From an uncultured Bacillota bacterium (lineage in GTDB: Bacteria > Bacillota_I > Bacilli_A > RF39 > UBA660), in contig CAMJOB010000011.1 in assembly GCA_946407495.1 (NCBI GenBank), positions 1 to 34,310 on the forward strand: a stretch of DNA of 34,310 bases, in the 5' to 3' direction. Position 1 is the first letter of the stretch, and every line of letters starts with the position of its first letter. Below are positions 7,638 through 16,157 of the stretch, in pieces. The translations under genes and the position numbers were made by a program. The notes beneath the pieces are model-generated. The model did no database searches and had not been told where the DNA came from. It saw only the letters and a list, made by a program, of their open reading frames with translations.

Positions 7638-9104
7638 ATTATCTTCATTTAAAGGTCTCATTAATGGGAATAAAATTACATCTTTAATATTATCTGAGTT
7701 AGTTAATAATTGAACTACTCTATCAATTCCCATTCCCCATCCACTAATAGGTGGCATACCAACTTCCATAGCAGAAATATAATCGCTATCCATTGGCATT
7801 GCTTCTTCATCACCATTTGCTTTTAATTTAGCTTGTTCCTCAAGTCTTCTTTCTTGTTCTTGTGGATCAACTAACTCTGAATATGCATTAATGATTTCAG
7901 CACCATTGATTACTAATTGGAAACGATCAGTAATTTCAGGATTATCATCATTAGCACGAGCAAGTGGACTTAATTCAATTGGATGCTCAGTTAAGAAAAT
8001 TGGATTAACTACATGAACACGAGCAACCTTCTTATATAATTGGTCAACTAAGTTACCAAATCCTAAATCTTCAAGTGGAGTATCACTATCGATTTCAATC
8101 TTATCTTCTTTAATCTTAGCAAGTAATTTTTCCTTAGTATTATAAACATTTAAATCAATGTCACAATAACGAAGTAATAAATCACGGAAACTTACAGCTT
8201 CCCAATCACCACTTAAATCAACTTCCTTATCACCAACTGTGATTTGAAGTGTACCAAATAACTTCATAATAATAGTTTGAAGCATTTCTTGTAAGAACTT
8301 CATATTATCCTTGTAGTTATAGTAAGCACAATATCCTTCCATCATAGTAAAGTCTTGTAAGTGAGTAGCATCCATTCCTTCATTACGGAAACATCTAGCT
8401 ATTTCAAACACCTTAGTGAATCCACCAACAATTGCTCTCTTTAAATAAGTTTCAGGAGCAATTCTTAAATATAAATCAATATCTAAAGCATTGTGGTGAG
8501 TAATAAATGGCTTAGCTAAAGCACCACTTGCTTTATTATTTAAAATTGGAGTTTCAATTTCAACATATCCATGCTCATCTAAGTAATTACGAATTTCACG
8601 AATAAATCTACTACGGAATAAGAATTTCTTCTTACTATCATCATTCATAATTAAATCTAAATATCTCTCACGATAAATAGTTTCTATATCTTCAACACCA
8701 TGGAATTTTTCAGGTAATGGTTTTAAAGCTTTACCTAAGAAAGTAATTTCATCTGCACGAATAGTCTTTTCACCAGTATGAGTAGTAAATACTTCTCCAA
8801 CAACACCAATGAAATCTCCCAAATCGTAATTAGCTTTAAAGTCTTGATAAGCTTCTTCACCAATCATATCAACTTTAACAGAAACTTGAATTTTTCCTTT
8901 GATATCACCGATTGTTAAAAAACTCATCTTACCCATTTTACGCATTAGAATAATTCTACCTGCTACACGAACACCAGTGACACCATCTTCTAATTTAGCA
9001 GCATCACACAATTCATAATTAACTTCATATTTTTCAGGATAAGGATTTTTTATATTATTTAACTTTTCCCTTCTTACAACTTCTTGTTCACTTAATTCTC
9101 TCAT
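7623..9104 (-). CDS. lysS: Lysyl-tRNA synthetase, class II
   Basis: LysS charges tRNA-Lys. The 493-aa protein has the N-terminal OB-fold (VTGVRVAGRIILMRKMGKMSF) and class II motif 2 (FRNEGMDATHLQDFTMMEGY) and motif 3 (GWGMGIDRVVQLLTN). The ATG at 9104 follows AGGAGG. It is the last gene of the mscL-dusB-RDD-lysS unit; the dusB-lysS neighbourhood matches B. subtilis with an RDD gene inserted. No T-box or lysine riboswitch is seen upstream. Confidence 0.98.
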   Translation of the reverse strand: MRELSEQEVVRREKLNNIKNPYPEKYEVNYELCDAAKLEDGVTGVRVAGRIILMRKMGKMSFLTIGDIKGKIQVSVKVDMIGEEAYQDFKANYDLGDFIGVVGEVFTTHTGEKTIRADEITFLGKALKPLPEKFHGVEDIETIYRERYLDLIMNDDSKKKFLFRSRFIREIRNYLDEHGYVEIETPILNNKASGALAKPFITHHNALDIDLYLRIAPETYLKRAIVGGFTKVFEIARCFRNEGMDATHLQDFTMMEGYCAYYNYKDNMKFLQEMLQTIIMKLFGTLQITVGDKEVDLSGDWEAVSFRDLLLRYCDIDLNVYNTKEKLLAKIKEDKIEIDSDTPLEDLGFGNLVDQLYKKVARVHVVNPIFLTEHPIELSPLARANDDNPEITDRFQLVINGAEIINAYSELVDPQEQERRLEEQAKLKANGDEEAMPMDSDYISAMEVGMPPISGWGMGIDRVVQLLTNSDNIKDVILFPLMRPLNEDNRDSE

Positions 9105-9114
9105 ATATATCCTC

Positions 9115-9714
9115 CTAACAATTTATAACAGTCGTATTTGTAATACGATCATGAACCCCTCTTTTATCTTTTGAATACATAACCATAATTACAGTAATAA
9201 ATACAAATAATGCTTGTATCATTTCAAATGAACCTACTACATAAAAATAATTCATAGGTATAGTTAAGAATGTAATACAAACTAAAGTAATTAGATGTAA
9301 AAAAATAGAATCGATTAAGAAAGAACGAGCAATTAATGTATTCATCGTTAACTCTCCATCATTGGAAACCACTTTTATCTTCATAGTTTTTTTACCTAAT
9401 GTTTGTCCATCATTATATAATTGATAAACAACAAAATATAATATTTCTAAAACTACAGTAAAAAATATTGTTATACCTTGATTACGACTTACATCATAAT
9501 ATAGTGATGAATATTCTTTTATATATGTATTAATAGATATTTCTTTATTAACATACTTTTCAGTAATTTCAGACATTTGATGATTTAATTTTTCTTCATT
9601 ACTAGTATCAACAAATGGTATAGAAAGAAGACCAGCACATAAACTGATTAAAACAAAATCAATTATATAAGCAATGAATCTTTTTAAAAATACAGCATTC
9701 TTTTTATCTTCCAT
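9115..9714 (-). CDS. RDD-family integral membrane protein
   Basis: RDD proteins are small polytopic membrane proteins, some linked to ion transport. The 199-aa protein shows FLKRFIAYIIDFVLI at the N-terminus (the R and D of the family), GQTLGKKTMKIKVV in the middle and KRGVHDRITNT at the C-terminus, with about four membrane segments. I choose ATG at 9714, because the GAGGAGG site lies immediately upstream inside the Glu-Glu-Glu codons of dusB. The start overlaps dusB by 11 nt, so translation is probably coupled. Substrate unknown. Confidence 0.85.
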   Translation of the reverse strand: MEDKKNAVFLKRFIAYIIDFVLISLCAGLLSIPFVDTSNEEKLNHQMSEITEKYVNKEISINTYIKEYSSLYYDVSRNQGITIFFTVVLEILYFVVYQLYNDGQTLGKKTMKIKVVSNDGELTMNTLIARSFLIDSIFLHLITLVCITFLTIPMNYFYVVGSFEMIQALFVFITVIMVMYSKDKRGVHDRITNTTVINC

Positions 9715-10684
9715 TAAACTCCTCCTCAAATTCATTTAATAGATTTTGTATTTCCTCTACATTCTTGCATTGAAATACTCTATTTTTTAATATACTAGCA
9801 CCGTTAACCCCTTTAAAATACCAACTAATATGATTTCTTATTTCTAAACAAGCTATTTTATCAGATTTTAATTCTTTTAAATATTCTAAATGTTTTCGAC
9901 ACATTGCTATTTTATCTTGTAATGATACTTCTTCTATTTCTTTACCATCAAGATATTTAATAGTATTTTTTATTAGCCATGGATTACCTAAAACACCACG
10001 AGCTATCATTACAGCAGTACAACCAGTTTCATCAAGCATACGTTTAGCATCTTCAGGAGTTCTTACATCTCCATTACCTATAACTGGAATATTAACTGCT
10101 TCTACAACATCTTTTATAATACTCCAATCTGCTTTTCCAGTATAACCTTGACTTCTAGTTCTAGGATGTACACAAATAGCACTTGCCCCTGCTTTTTCAA
10201 TAATCTTAGCTACTTCTACAGCATTAATATGATCAAAGTCCCAACCACTACGTATTTTAACAGTAACAGGTATTGGAACAGCCTCAACAACTGCTTTAGC
10301 AATATCATATATTTTATCAGGAGATTTAAGTAATGCAGATCCTGCTTGAGCACGAACTGCTACTTTAGGAACAGGACATCCCATATTAATATCTATAATA
10401 TCAGGATGCATATTTTCATATATAAACTTAGCGGCCTTAATAAAAGACTCTTTATCACTTCCAAAAATTTGTTGTGTTAAGGGTCTTTCACTTTCTGTCA
10501 TATAAAGCATATCAATTGTTTTTTGATTGTTATAACTAATTGCTTTATCACTCACCATTTCCGCATAGATAAGTCCACAGCCCATCTCCTTACAAATTCT
10601 ACGATAAGCAGAATTTGAAATACCAGCCATAGGTGCTAAAACTACTTGATTAGCAATTTCAACATTTCCTATCTTCCACTTCAT
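9704..10684 (-). CDS. dusB: tRNA-dihydrouridine synthase (DusB type)
   Basis: This FMN-dependent TIM-barrel enzyme reduces specific uridines in tRNA. The 326-aa protein carries APMAGISNSAYR, INMGCPVPKV with the catalytic cysteine, VKIRSGWD, CVHPRTRSQGYTG and PVIGNGDV, then the phosphate-binding MIARGVLGNPW. The ATG at 10684 follows GGTGA. Its last codons contain the ribosome binding site of the RDD gene. Proximity to lysS matches the Bacillus yacF-lysS order. Confidence 0.95.
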   Translation of the reverse strand: MKWKIGNVEIANQVVLAPMAGISNSAYRRICKEMGCGLIYAEMVSDKAISYNNQKTIDMLYMTESERPLTQQIFGSDKESFIKAAKFIYENMHPDIIDINMGCPVPKVAVRAQAGSALLKSPDKIYDIAKAVVEAVPIPVTVKIRSGWDFDHINAVEVAKIIEKAGASAICVHPRTRSQGYTGKADWSIIKDVVEAVNIPVIGNGDVRTPEDAKRMLDETGCTAVMIARGVLGNPWLIKNTIKYLDGKEIEEVSLQDKIAMCRKHLEYLKELKSDKIACLEIRNHISWYFKGVNGASILKNRVFQCKNVEEIQNLLNEFEEEFNGR

Positions 10685-10698
10685 GATTCACCAAAGAA

Positions 10699-11142
10699 TT
10701 ATTTTTGTTTCTTTAAAAGATCTCTAATTTCTTCTAATAAAACAGTCTCATCACTCTTCTTTGGAGCTTCCTTCTTTTCTTCTTCTTTCTTCTTACCCAC
10801 AGATACAATCTTGTTGCAAACTTTTAAAATCATGAATAAGACAAAAGCCATAATAATGAAGTTAATTACAGAAGTAATAAAATCACCATATAAAATTCTT
10901 TGTCCACCATAGATTTTTATAGATCCACCAATTTCAGCACCACCGATACCATTGATTAATGGATTAATAAAATCTGTAGTTAATGCTGTAACGATATTTG
11001 AGAATGCACCACCAATGATAACACCGACAGCCATATCCATTACATTACCACGTAGAACAAATTCTTTAAATTCACTAACGAATCCACCAGATTTTTCTTT
11101 TAATTTTTTTAATTCTTCTTTATCAACTATTTTTTTAGCCAT
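10699..11142 (-). CDS. mscL: Large-conductance mechanosensitive channel MscL
   Basis: MscL opens under membrane tension to release solutes during osmotic downshock. The 147-aa protein contains EFKEFVLRGNVMDMAVGVIIGGAF (first membrane helix) and a second helix (DFITSVINFIIMAFVLFMILK), then a charged C-terminal helix ending LEEIRDLLKKQK. The N-terminus is about 15 residues longer than E. coli MscL and rich in lysine. I choose ATG at 11142; the in-frame ATG at 11148 is only 2 nt from the Shine-Dalgarno. It heads the unit that includes dusB and lysS. Confidence 0.95.
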   Translation of the reverse strand: MAKKIVDKEELKKLKEKSGGFVSEFKEFVLRGNVMDMAVGVIIGGAFSNIVTALTTDFINPLINGIGGAEIGGSIKIYGGQRILYGDFITSVINFIIMAFVLFMILKVCNKIVSVGKKKEEEKKEAPKKSDETVLLEEIRDLLKKQK

Positions 11143-11166
11143 ATACATCTCTCCTTCACTGCTTTT

Positions 11167-11194
11167 ATTATAATATTTTTTTGAGATTTTGCAA
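11167..11194 (-). promoter_or_regulatory. SigA-type promoter for mscL-dusB-RDD-lysS
   Basis: TTGCAA (11194-11189), 16-bp spacer and TATAAT (11172-11167). The -35 abuts the U-tract of the ftsH terminator. Confidence 0.7.
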
Positions 11195-11226
11195 TAAAAA
11201 AGAACTAAACTAGTCGTTTAATTCTT
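11194..11226 (-). terminator. Intrinsic terminator after ftsH
   Basis: An 11-bp stem (AAGAAUUAAAC with GUUUAGUUCUU, one U-G pair) and a GACUA loop are followed by a U-run. The ftsH TAG stop lies across the loop. Confidence 0.85.
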
Positions 11227-13186
11227 TTAATAATTCACTCTTAGTTAATTTAGAGTAATTTTTAATACCTTTTTCTTTAGCTATACTACGTAATTTAGTA
11301 ATAGACATTGATTCATAATTATCATCATTGTCTTCTTCACTTGGCATATGACCATTTTCTACTAAGTAATCAATTTGTTCCTTAGTTAATGTTTCATATT
11401 CAAGTAATGTTTCAGCAATAAGTTTTAATAAATCTTTATTCTTAGTAATAATTTCTTTTGCTTTCTTATGACATTCATTAATAATCTTTCTCATTTCCAT
11501 ATCAATTTCATTAGCAACTGCATCTGAGAAATGTTGAGTCTTATTATAATCTCTTCCTAAGAATACACTTCCAGCTTGTTGTTCAAATTGAAGTGGTCCT
11601 AAATCACTCATACCATATTCAGTAACCATAGATCTAACAATCTTAGTAGCTTTTTCAAAATCGTTATGAGCTCCAGTAGTAATTTCACCAAAAGTAATTT
11701 CTTCTGCTGTTCTACCACCTAATAAACCAGTAACTTCTTCAAGTAAATCTGATTTAGTAGAACACATTTTTTCTTCTGTAGGCACCATCATATTATATCC
11801 ACCTGCAGAACCACGAGGAATGATAGTAACTTTTTGAACATCACTAGCATTCTTTAATTTTAATCCGATAACTGCATGACCAGCTTCATGGTATGCAACT
11901 AACTTACGATCATTTTCACTATATTTATGAGAAGTCTTAGCAGGTCCCATAAGAACTCTATCTGTAGCTTCATCAATTTCACTCATAGTAATAACATCTT
12001 TATTTCTACGTACAGCAAGTAACGCAGCTTCATTTAATAAGTTTTCAAGATCAGCACCACTAAATCCTGGAGTACGTTTTGCAAGGTTAGCTAATGTAAT
12101 ACCATCAGCAAGTTTCTTATTACGAGCGTGAACTCCTAAGATTTCTTCTCTACCTTTAACATCAGGTAAGTTAACAGTAACTTGTCTATCAAATCTTCCT
12201 GGACGAAGTAATGCAGGATCTAATACGTCAGGTCTGTTTGTTGCAGCGATAATGATAATACCTTCATTAGCACCAAAACCATCCATCTCAGTAAGTAATT
12301 GGTTTAATGTTTGTTCACGTTCATCATGACCTCCACCTAAACCAGTACCTCTTTGACGACCAACTGCATCAATTTCATCTATAAATATTAAACATGGAGC
12401 ATTTCTCTTTGCTTGTTGGAACATATCACGAACACGAGAAGCACCAACACCAACGAATAATTCAACGAAATCAGAACCACTGATGAAATAGAATGGAACA
12501 TCAGCTTCACCAGCAACTGCTTTAGCAAGTAAAGTTTTACCAGTTCCTGGAGGACCAAATAGTAAAACACCTTTTGGAATTCTAGCACCAAGTTTTTGGA
12601 ACTTCTTTGGATTCTTTAAGAAATCAATTAATTCTTTTAATTCTTCTTTTTCTTCTTTTAATCCAGCAACATCACTGAATGTTGCTTTATTAGTATCTTC
12701 ATTAAGTTTAGCTCTACTCTTACCAAAGTCTAATGAACTCTTATTTCCAGCCATTTGTCTACTAAAGAACCAGAAACCTAAACCTAATACTAAGAAGATA
12801 GGTCCAACTTCCATTAGAATGATTAAGAATGATGATGATTCAGGATTTGGTTTAACCTCAATCTTAAAACTATTTTCATCACTAGCTTGAACAATCTTCT
12901 TCATTACTTCTTCACTTAAAGGTAATCTAGCAGAGAATGTTTCTTTTTCATCATATCCCTTTAATTTACCTTTAACTTCATAAGTATAAGCACCTGTCTT
13001 ACTAGTTATTTCTAATTCTGTAATTTTATTATTACTTAACTCATTAACAAATTCATCATAAGTTAAATAATTTACTTTCCTATCCATTACATTGATAAAG
13101 AAAAATATACCAATGATAATTAATCCAATGAATAAGTATGGTAATAAACCCTTTTTTACTACTTTTTTATCTATATTGTTATTCAC
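11210..13186 (-). CDS. ftsH: ATP-dependent zinc metalloprotease FtsH with an extra C-terminal SAP/Rho_N-like tail
   Basis: FtsH is a membrane-anchored AAA+ protease that degrades unassembled membrane and regulatory proteins. The 658-aa protein has two membrane helices (about 13-32 and 119-141) around an extracytoplasmic domain, Walker A GPPGTGKT (211-218), Walker B LIFIDE (266-271), the arginine-finger region RPGRFDR (328-334), and the zinc motif HEAGH (433-437) with a further acidic ligand near D509. Residues 627-658 ([15 protein letters not shown], then [11 protein letters not shown]) look like a SAP or Rho N-terminal helix-extended-helix motif, not usual in FtsH. Start is GTG at 13186 after GGGAGG. 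It follows tilS; hprT, usually between them, is missing. Confidence 0.97.
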   Translation of the reverse strand: MNNNIDKKVVKKGLLPYLFIGLIIIGIFFFINVMDRKVNYLTYDEFVNELSNNKITELEITSKTGAYTYEVKGKLKGYDEKETFSARLPLSEEVMKKIVQASDENSFKIEVKPNPESSSFLIILMEVGPIFLVLGLGFWFFSRQMAGNKSSLDFGKSRAKLNEDTNKATFSDVAGLKEEKEELKELIDFLKNPKKFQKLGARIPKGVLLFGPPGTGKTLLAKAVAGEADVPFYFISGSDFVELFVGVGASRVRDMFQQAKRNAPCLIFIDEIDAVGRQRGTGLGGGHDEREQTLNQLLTEMDGFGANEGIIIIAATNRPDVLDPALLRPGRFDRQVTVNLPDVKGREEILGVHARNKKLADGITLANLAKRTPGFSGADLENLLNEAALLAVRRNKDVITMSEIDEATDRVLMGPAKTSHKYSENDRKLVAYHEAGHAVIGLKLKNASDVQKVTIIPRGSAGGYNMMVPTEEKMCSTKSDLLEEVTGLLGGRTAEEITFGEITTGAHNDFEKATKIVRSMVTEYGMSDLGPLQFEQQAGSVFLGRDYNKTQHFSDAVANEIDMEMRKIINECHKKAKEIITKNKDLLKLIAETLLEYETLTKEQIDYLVENGHMPSEEDNDDNYESMSITKLRSIAKEKGIKNYSKLTKSELLKELND

Positions 13187-13198
13187 TTTTTTTCCTCC

Positions 13199-14512
13199 CT
13201 AACTATATTTCAATATTATATCATAATTTTCATTCTTATTTTTGTCAAATACAGATTTCTTAATTCCAGGAATCCATACTACATTACCTTTTGAGTCAAC
13301 TACTATTGGCCAAATATCTCTATCTTTAATAGGCATCTTTCTATCTATAAAGATATCTTTAATCTTCTTAGTACCATCTAGACCTTTAACCTTAATCTTA
13401 TCTCCAAGTCTTCTAGTTCTAACAATTAATGGTAATGTTATATCACTACTATTTAATCTACATATATTATTGCTATTATCATCAACTTCCCCAATAGCTT
13501 CAATAGTATGCTCATTAGGTAAGGAGACATATTGATCAAACTCAATCTCGTAGCCACATACCAAATCACTTACTCTACGAAATTCCAAAATATTATATAT
13601 CTTACTAGCAATAACATCATTAGGTAAATTAACAAATACATTAGCTTTCTTACTATGAATAGTTTTTAAGATTAAATCTATATGTTTATCATTAAGTAGA
13701 ATTAAATCATCATTATAGAAATCATTAAGAATAGAATAAAGAATTTCTTTTTGCATAAAGATGTCTTCTTCTATAAATTCATTAATAAGAATCTTATCAT
13801 CTTTAATTACTCTTTTTAATACTTTATTCTTTTCCTTTTCTATATAGTGGTTTACTTCATCTAAAGTATTACTAAATTTTAAAAATTTTGTATGAACATT
13901 CTCATCCTCTTCTTTTAAGAAAGGTAATACGTACTTACGATATCTATTTCTAGTATACTTATCTTTCTCGTTAGAAGCATCAACATAATATTTAATATTA
14001 TTAATCATGTCATAATTTTTAAGTTCTTCTTTAGTAAAGTGAATAAGTGGTCTTACTATCTTATAATCACCCATATCTACTACTTCTTTAAATCCGCTAT
14101 AACCTTTTAAGTTAGATCCACGAACTATTCTCATAAGAACTGTTTCAATTAAGTCATCTCCATGATGAGCCGTCATTAAATAGTTTGCACCATATTTATA
14201 AACTAATGATTCAAAAAAATGATAACGAATGTTATGAGCTTCGTTGTGGAAATTATCATCACCATAATTTTCAATAACCATTGTTTCAAAAACCAAATCA
14301 TTTTCTTCACAATAAGCTTTCATATATTCAGCTTCTTCATAACTTTCTTGACGAACATTATGATTAATATGCGCAATAATTAATGAAAGATGATATTTTT
14401 CACGAACTCGAAGTAACATATCAACTAAAGCCATAGAGTCTGGTCCAGTAGAACAACCAACCACAATGGTATCATTCTCATGAAACTCAAAATAATCTTC
14501 GATATTTATCAT
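13199..14512 (-). CDS. tilS: tRNA(Ile)-lysidine synthase
   Basis: TilS converts C34 of the AUA-reading tRNA-Ile to lysidine and is normally essential. The 437-aa protein has the PP-loop as CSTGPDSMAL (S21-S26; most homologues have SGG, the STG variant also occurs), AHINHNVR, and LMTAHHGDDLIETVLMRIVRGS. A C-terminal domain follows (LIVRTRRLGDKIKVKGLDGTKKIKDIFID). I choose ATG at 14512, with GGGGAGG at normal spacing, over an upstream in-frame codon. It lies between divIC and ftsH as in Bacillus, but spoIIE and yabR are absent. Confidence 0.95.
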   Translation of the reverse strand: MINIEDYFEFHENDTIVVGCSTGPDSMALVDMLLRVREKYHLSLIIAHINHNVRQESYEEAEYMKAYCEENDLVFETMVIENYGDDNFHNEAHNIRYHFFESLVYKYGANYLMTAHHGDDLIETVLMRIVRGSNLKGYSGFKEVVDMGDYKIVRPLIHFTKEELKNYDMINNIKYYVDASNEKDKYTRNRYRKYVLPFLKEEDENVHTKFLKFSNTLDEVNHYIEKEKNKVLKRVIKDDKILINEFIEEDIFMQKEILYSILNDFYNDDLILLNDKHIDLILKTIHSKKANVFVNLPNDVIASKIYNILEFRRVSDLVCGYEIEFDQYVSLPNEHTIEAIGEVDDNSNNICRLNSSDITLPLIVRTRRLGDKIKVKGLDGTKKIKDIFIDRKMPIKDRDIWPIVVDSKGNVVWIPGIKKSVFDKNKNENYDIILKYS

Positions 14513-14559
14513 AATACCTCCCCATTTATTCAAATCACATTAAGTATATCATATAAAAA

Positions 14560-14589
14560 AGAAAAAAAAGATGAATTTTTATTCATCTT
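14560..14589 (-). terminator. Intrinsic terminator after divIC
   Basis: A perfect 8-bp stem AAGAUGAA/UUCAUCUU with a 6-nt loop is followed by a run of U. The divIC TAA stop lies in the loop. Confidence 0.85.
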
Positions 14590-14884
14590 CTGGAATTTTT
14601 ATAATAAATTCACCATCTTTAGAATAAAGATACTTTTCTCTAGCATATCTAGCAATATATTCTGAATCTTGTAACTTCTTCGCATCTAGTTCAAGTTCCT
14701 TTTCTTTTGCCTTCAATTCAAGTAATTCTTTTTCTAATTCTTTCTTTTCTTGATATTTTTCATATATTGTAACCCAATATTTACCGATAGTTAAAGTCAT
14801 CAATGTCAAAACCGCAATAGACGTTAGTCCAAATAACAAGAAACGTCTTTTCTTTTTCTTTTTTGCTTGTTGTTTTAAAGACAT
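14579..14884 (-). CDS. divIC: Septum formation initiator DivIC/FtsB-like
   Basis: DivIC is a bitopic division protein that works with FtsL and DivIB at the septum. The 101-aa protein has a very basic cytoplasmic start (QQAKKKKKRR), one membrane helix (about residues 17-40), a coiled coil rich in Glu, Lys and Leu (about 45-75), and the family segment YIARYAREKYLYSKDGEFIIKI. I choose ATG at 14884 after AGGTGA; the GTG at 14893 is inside that site. It follows yabP-yabQ as in B. subtilis but has its own SigA-type promoter. Confidence 0.9.
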   Translation of the reverse strand: MSLKQQAKKKKKRRFLLFGLTSIAVLTLMTLTIGKYWVTIYEKYQEKKELEKELLELKAKEKELELDAKKLQDSEYIARYAREKYLYSKDGEFIIKIPEDE

Positions 14885-14910
14885 GAACTTCACCTACCTT
14901 TTCACCTTAT

Positions 14911-14940
14911 ATTATAAATGATGTACGTAAATATAATCAA
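14911..14940 (-). promoter_or_regulatory. SigA-type promoter for divIC
   Basis: TTGATT (14940-14935), 18-bp spacer, TATAAT (14916-14911). This would allow vegetative expression of divIC independently of the sporulation genes yabP-yabQ. Confidence 0.65.
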
Positions 14941-14955
14941 TAAATCATTGTAAAA

Positions 14956-15216
14956 TTATGTCCTCTTTACACAAATATAACAACAATATACACCTAAACA
15001 AAAGAAGATAAAGAACGAATAATGTAGAAGAAGATAATCTAAGTAGTAAAAAAGAATTCCATATGAATAAAAAAATATTAAATTATAAACTATATCAAAG
15101 ATATAATGATATTTCTTAAAGAAAAATATTTCATGATAATAACTAAAACATAATAGATATAAAAATCCATATAAAAAAGAAAGAAGAATTCCGTAGATTT
15201 GTATAGTTAAATTCAT
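14956..15216 (-). CDS. yabQ: YabQ-like spore membrane protein
   Basis: YabQ is a mother-cell membrane protein needed for spore cortex formation in B. subtilis. The 86-aa product is almost entirely hydrophobic and very rich in Phe and Tyr, with about three membrane segments and a basic end (CVKRT). It is shorter than B. subtilis YabQ and weakly conserved, so the name rests on hydropathy and position between yabP and divIC. Its ATG overlaps the yabP stop by one base (TAATG), which indicates coupled translation. Confidence 0.7.
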   Translation of the reverse strand: MNLTIQIYGILLSFLYGFLYLLCFSYYHEIFFFKKYHYIFDIVYNLIFFYSYGILFYYLDYLLLHYSFFIFFCLGVYCCYICVKRT

Positions 15217-15506
15217 TATTTAAATAACCTACTAAATATACTATCTTCTTTCTCTTTTTTAGTCTCTTCAATATATTGGATACTATTAACTAAACCTTTA
15301 ATTGAAACATTTCCTTGTAGTGTATCTAACTTAAGTAATTCTAATCCTTCTCCTTTAACAACCATATAACCCATGATAGTCTCAATAATAAATTCTTTAT
15401 TATCAAAATGATCTATCTTTTTAACCCCTGATATAGATAAATTCTTACGTTCTAGTAAATTAATACTATGATTATAACTACTTAATGTATTATCTTTATG
15501 ATCCAT
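15216..15506 (-). CDS. yabP: YabP/YqfC-family sporulation protein
   Basis: YabP is a SigE-controlled protein required for cortex formation, probably at the outer forespore membrane. The 96-aa protein shows family features: HSINLLERKNLSISGVKKI, the segment GYMVVKGEGLELLKLD, and NVSIKGLVNSIQY. The length matches B. subtilis YabP (100 aa). ATG at 15506 follows AGGAGG. A near-perfect SigE promoter lies immediately upstream, and yabQ overlaps downstream. Confidence 0.88.
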   Translation of the reverse strand: MDHKDNTLSSYNHSINLLERKNLSISGVKKIDHFDNKEFIIETIMGYMVVKGEGLELLKLDTLQGNVSIKGLVNSIQYIEETKKEKEDSIFSRLFK

Positions 15507-15522
15507 ATATTCCTCCTACAAA

Positions 15523-15551
15523 ATAATATGTTTATAGTAGAAAGAATATGC
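15523..15551 (-). promoter_or_regulatory. Candidate SigE-type promoter for yabP-yabQ
   Basis: The -35 GCATATT (15551-15545) fits KMATATT fully. The -10 CATATTAT (15530-15523) fits CATAYANT at 7 of 8 positions, with a 14-bp spacer. It ends 5 nt before AGGAGG, so the leader would be minimal. In B. subtilis yabP is SigE-dependent. Confidence 0.6.
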
Positions 15552-15576
15552 ATAAAAAAAGACGACTAAGCGTCTT
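15552..15576 (-). terminator. Intrinsic terminator after spoVG
   Basis: A 6-bp stem AAGACG/CGUCUU with loop CUUAGU is followed by seven U. The TAG stop of spoVG is in the loop. The SigE-like -35 starts at the next base. Confidence 0.75.
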
Positions 15577-15850
15577 CCTCTTCCTCATCTGCTTCAGGAG
15601 CATTTTTATAAGCCTCTAAAATAGCTTCTTCAAACATTGAACGAACTTCTGGATTGATAGGATGAGCAATATCTCTATAACCGCCAGTAGCTGTCTTTCT
15701 ACTTGGCATTGCTATAAATAAACCGTTGTCTCCCTCAATGATACGAATATCATGTACAGCAAAACTATCGTCTAATAATACAGATGCGATACCTCTCATA
15801 CGAGATCCTTCTTTTTCAATTTTGCGTACATTTACTGATGTGATTTTCAT
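15566..15850 (-). CDS. spoVG: SpoVG, RNA-binding regulator
   Basis: SpoVG is a small conserved nucleic-acid-binding protein that affects septation, sporulation and virulence genes in Bacillota. The 94-aa protein carries [40 protein letters not shown] and [20 protein letters not shown], nearly identical to the family core, and ends in an acidic tail (ADEEEEDA). A SigA-type promoter lies upstream; I see no clear SigH promoter, which controls it in B. subtilis. Position after veg matches Bacillus apart from missing sspF, ispE, purR and yabJ. Confidence 0.97.
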   Translation of the reverse strand: MKITSVNVRKIEKEGSRMRGIASVLLDDSFAVHDIRIIEGDNGLFIAMPSRKTATGGYRDIAHPINPEVRSMFEEAILEAYKNAPEADEEEEDA

Positions 15851-15892
15851 GTAAATAATCCTCCCTCTAAAGTATAAATTACTTTATAAGAT

Positions 15893-15921
15893 AATTTTAT
15901 AATAATAATATAGAAAAATCA
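15893..15921 (-). promoter_or_regulatory. SigA-type promoter for spoVG
   Basis: TTGATT (15921-15916), 17-bp spacer, TAAAAT (15898-15893). The predicted leader is about 35 nt and contains GAGGGAGG before the start. Confidence 0.55.
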
Positions 15922-15941
15922 ATATATTTCTTCGGAGGCTT

Positions 15942-16157
15942 TTATATACCAATAATTTCCAAAAGATTGGTAGCTACGTCTGAGTAAGAAAATGACCTAG
16001 TCATTCCATTATCTAGTTCAATAGTAAACACTCTAGGAAATAACTGTTTAATAACACCATTAAATTCCTCTATTTGATTTCTTGAACCATTAAAGCGAAA
16101 ATGAAGTCTTTTAGATAGATGACTATTTAGTTGATTGCGAATATTATCTATCATCAT
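15942..16157 (-). CDS. veg: Veg protein (biofilm-related, conserved in Bacilli)
   Basis: Veg is a small cytoplasmic protein that promotes biofilm formation in B. subtilis, where it counteracts SinR. The 71-aa product matches the family pattern: NSHLSKRLHFRFNGSRNQIEE, VFTIELDN and SFSYSDVATNLLEI. The start overlaps the yabG stop (ATGA), so it is transcribed and possibly translated with yabG; a second ATG one codon later is also possible. The order yabG-veg-spoVG is as in Bacillus. Confidence 0.88.
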   Translation of the reverse strand: MMIDNIRNQLNSHLSKRLHFRFNGSRNQIEEFNGVIKQLFPRVFTIELDNGMTRSFSYSDVATNLLEIIGI

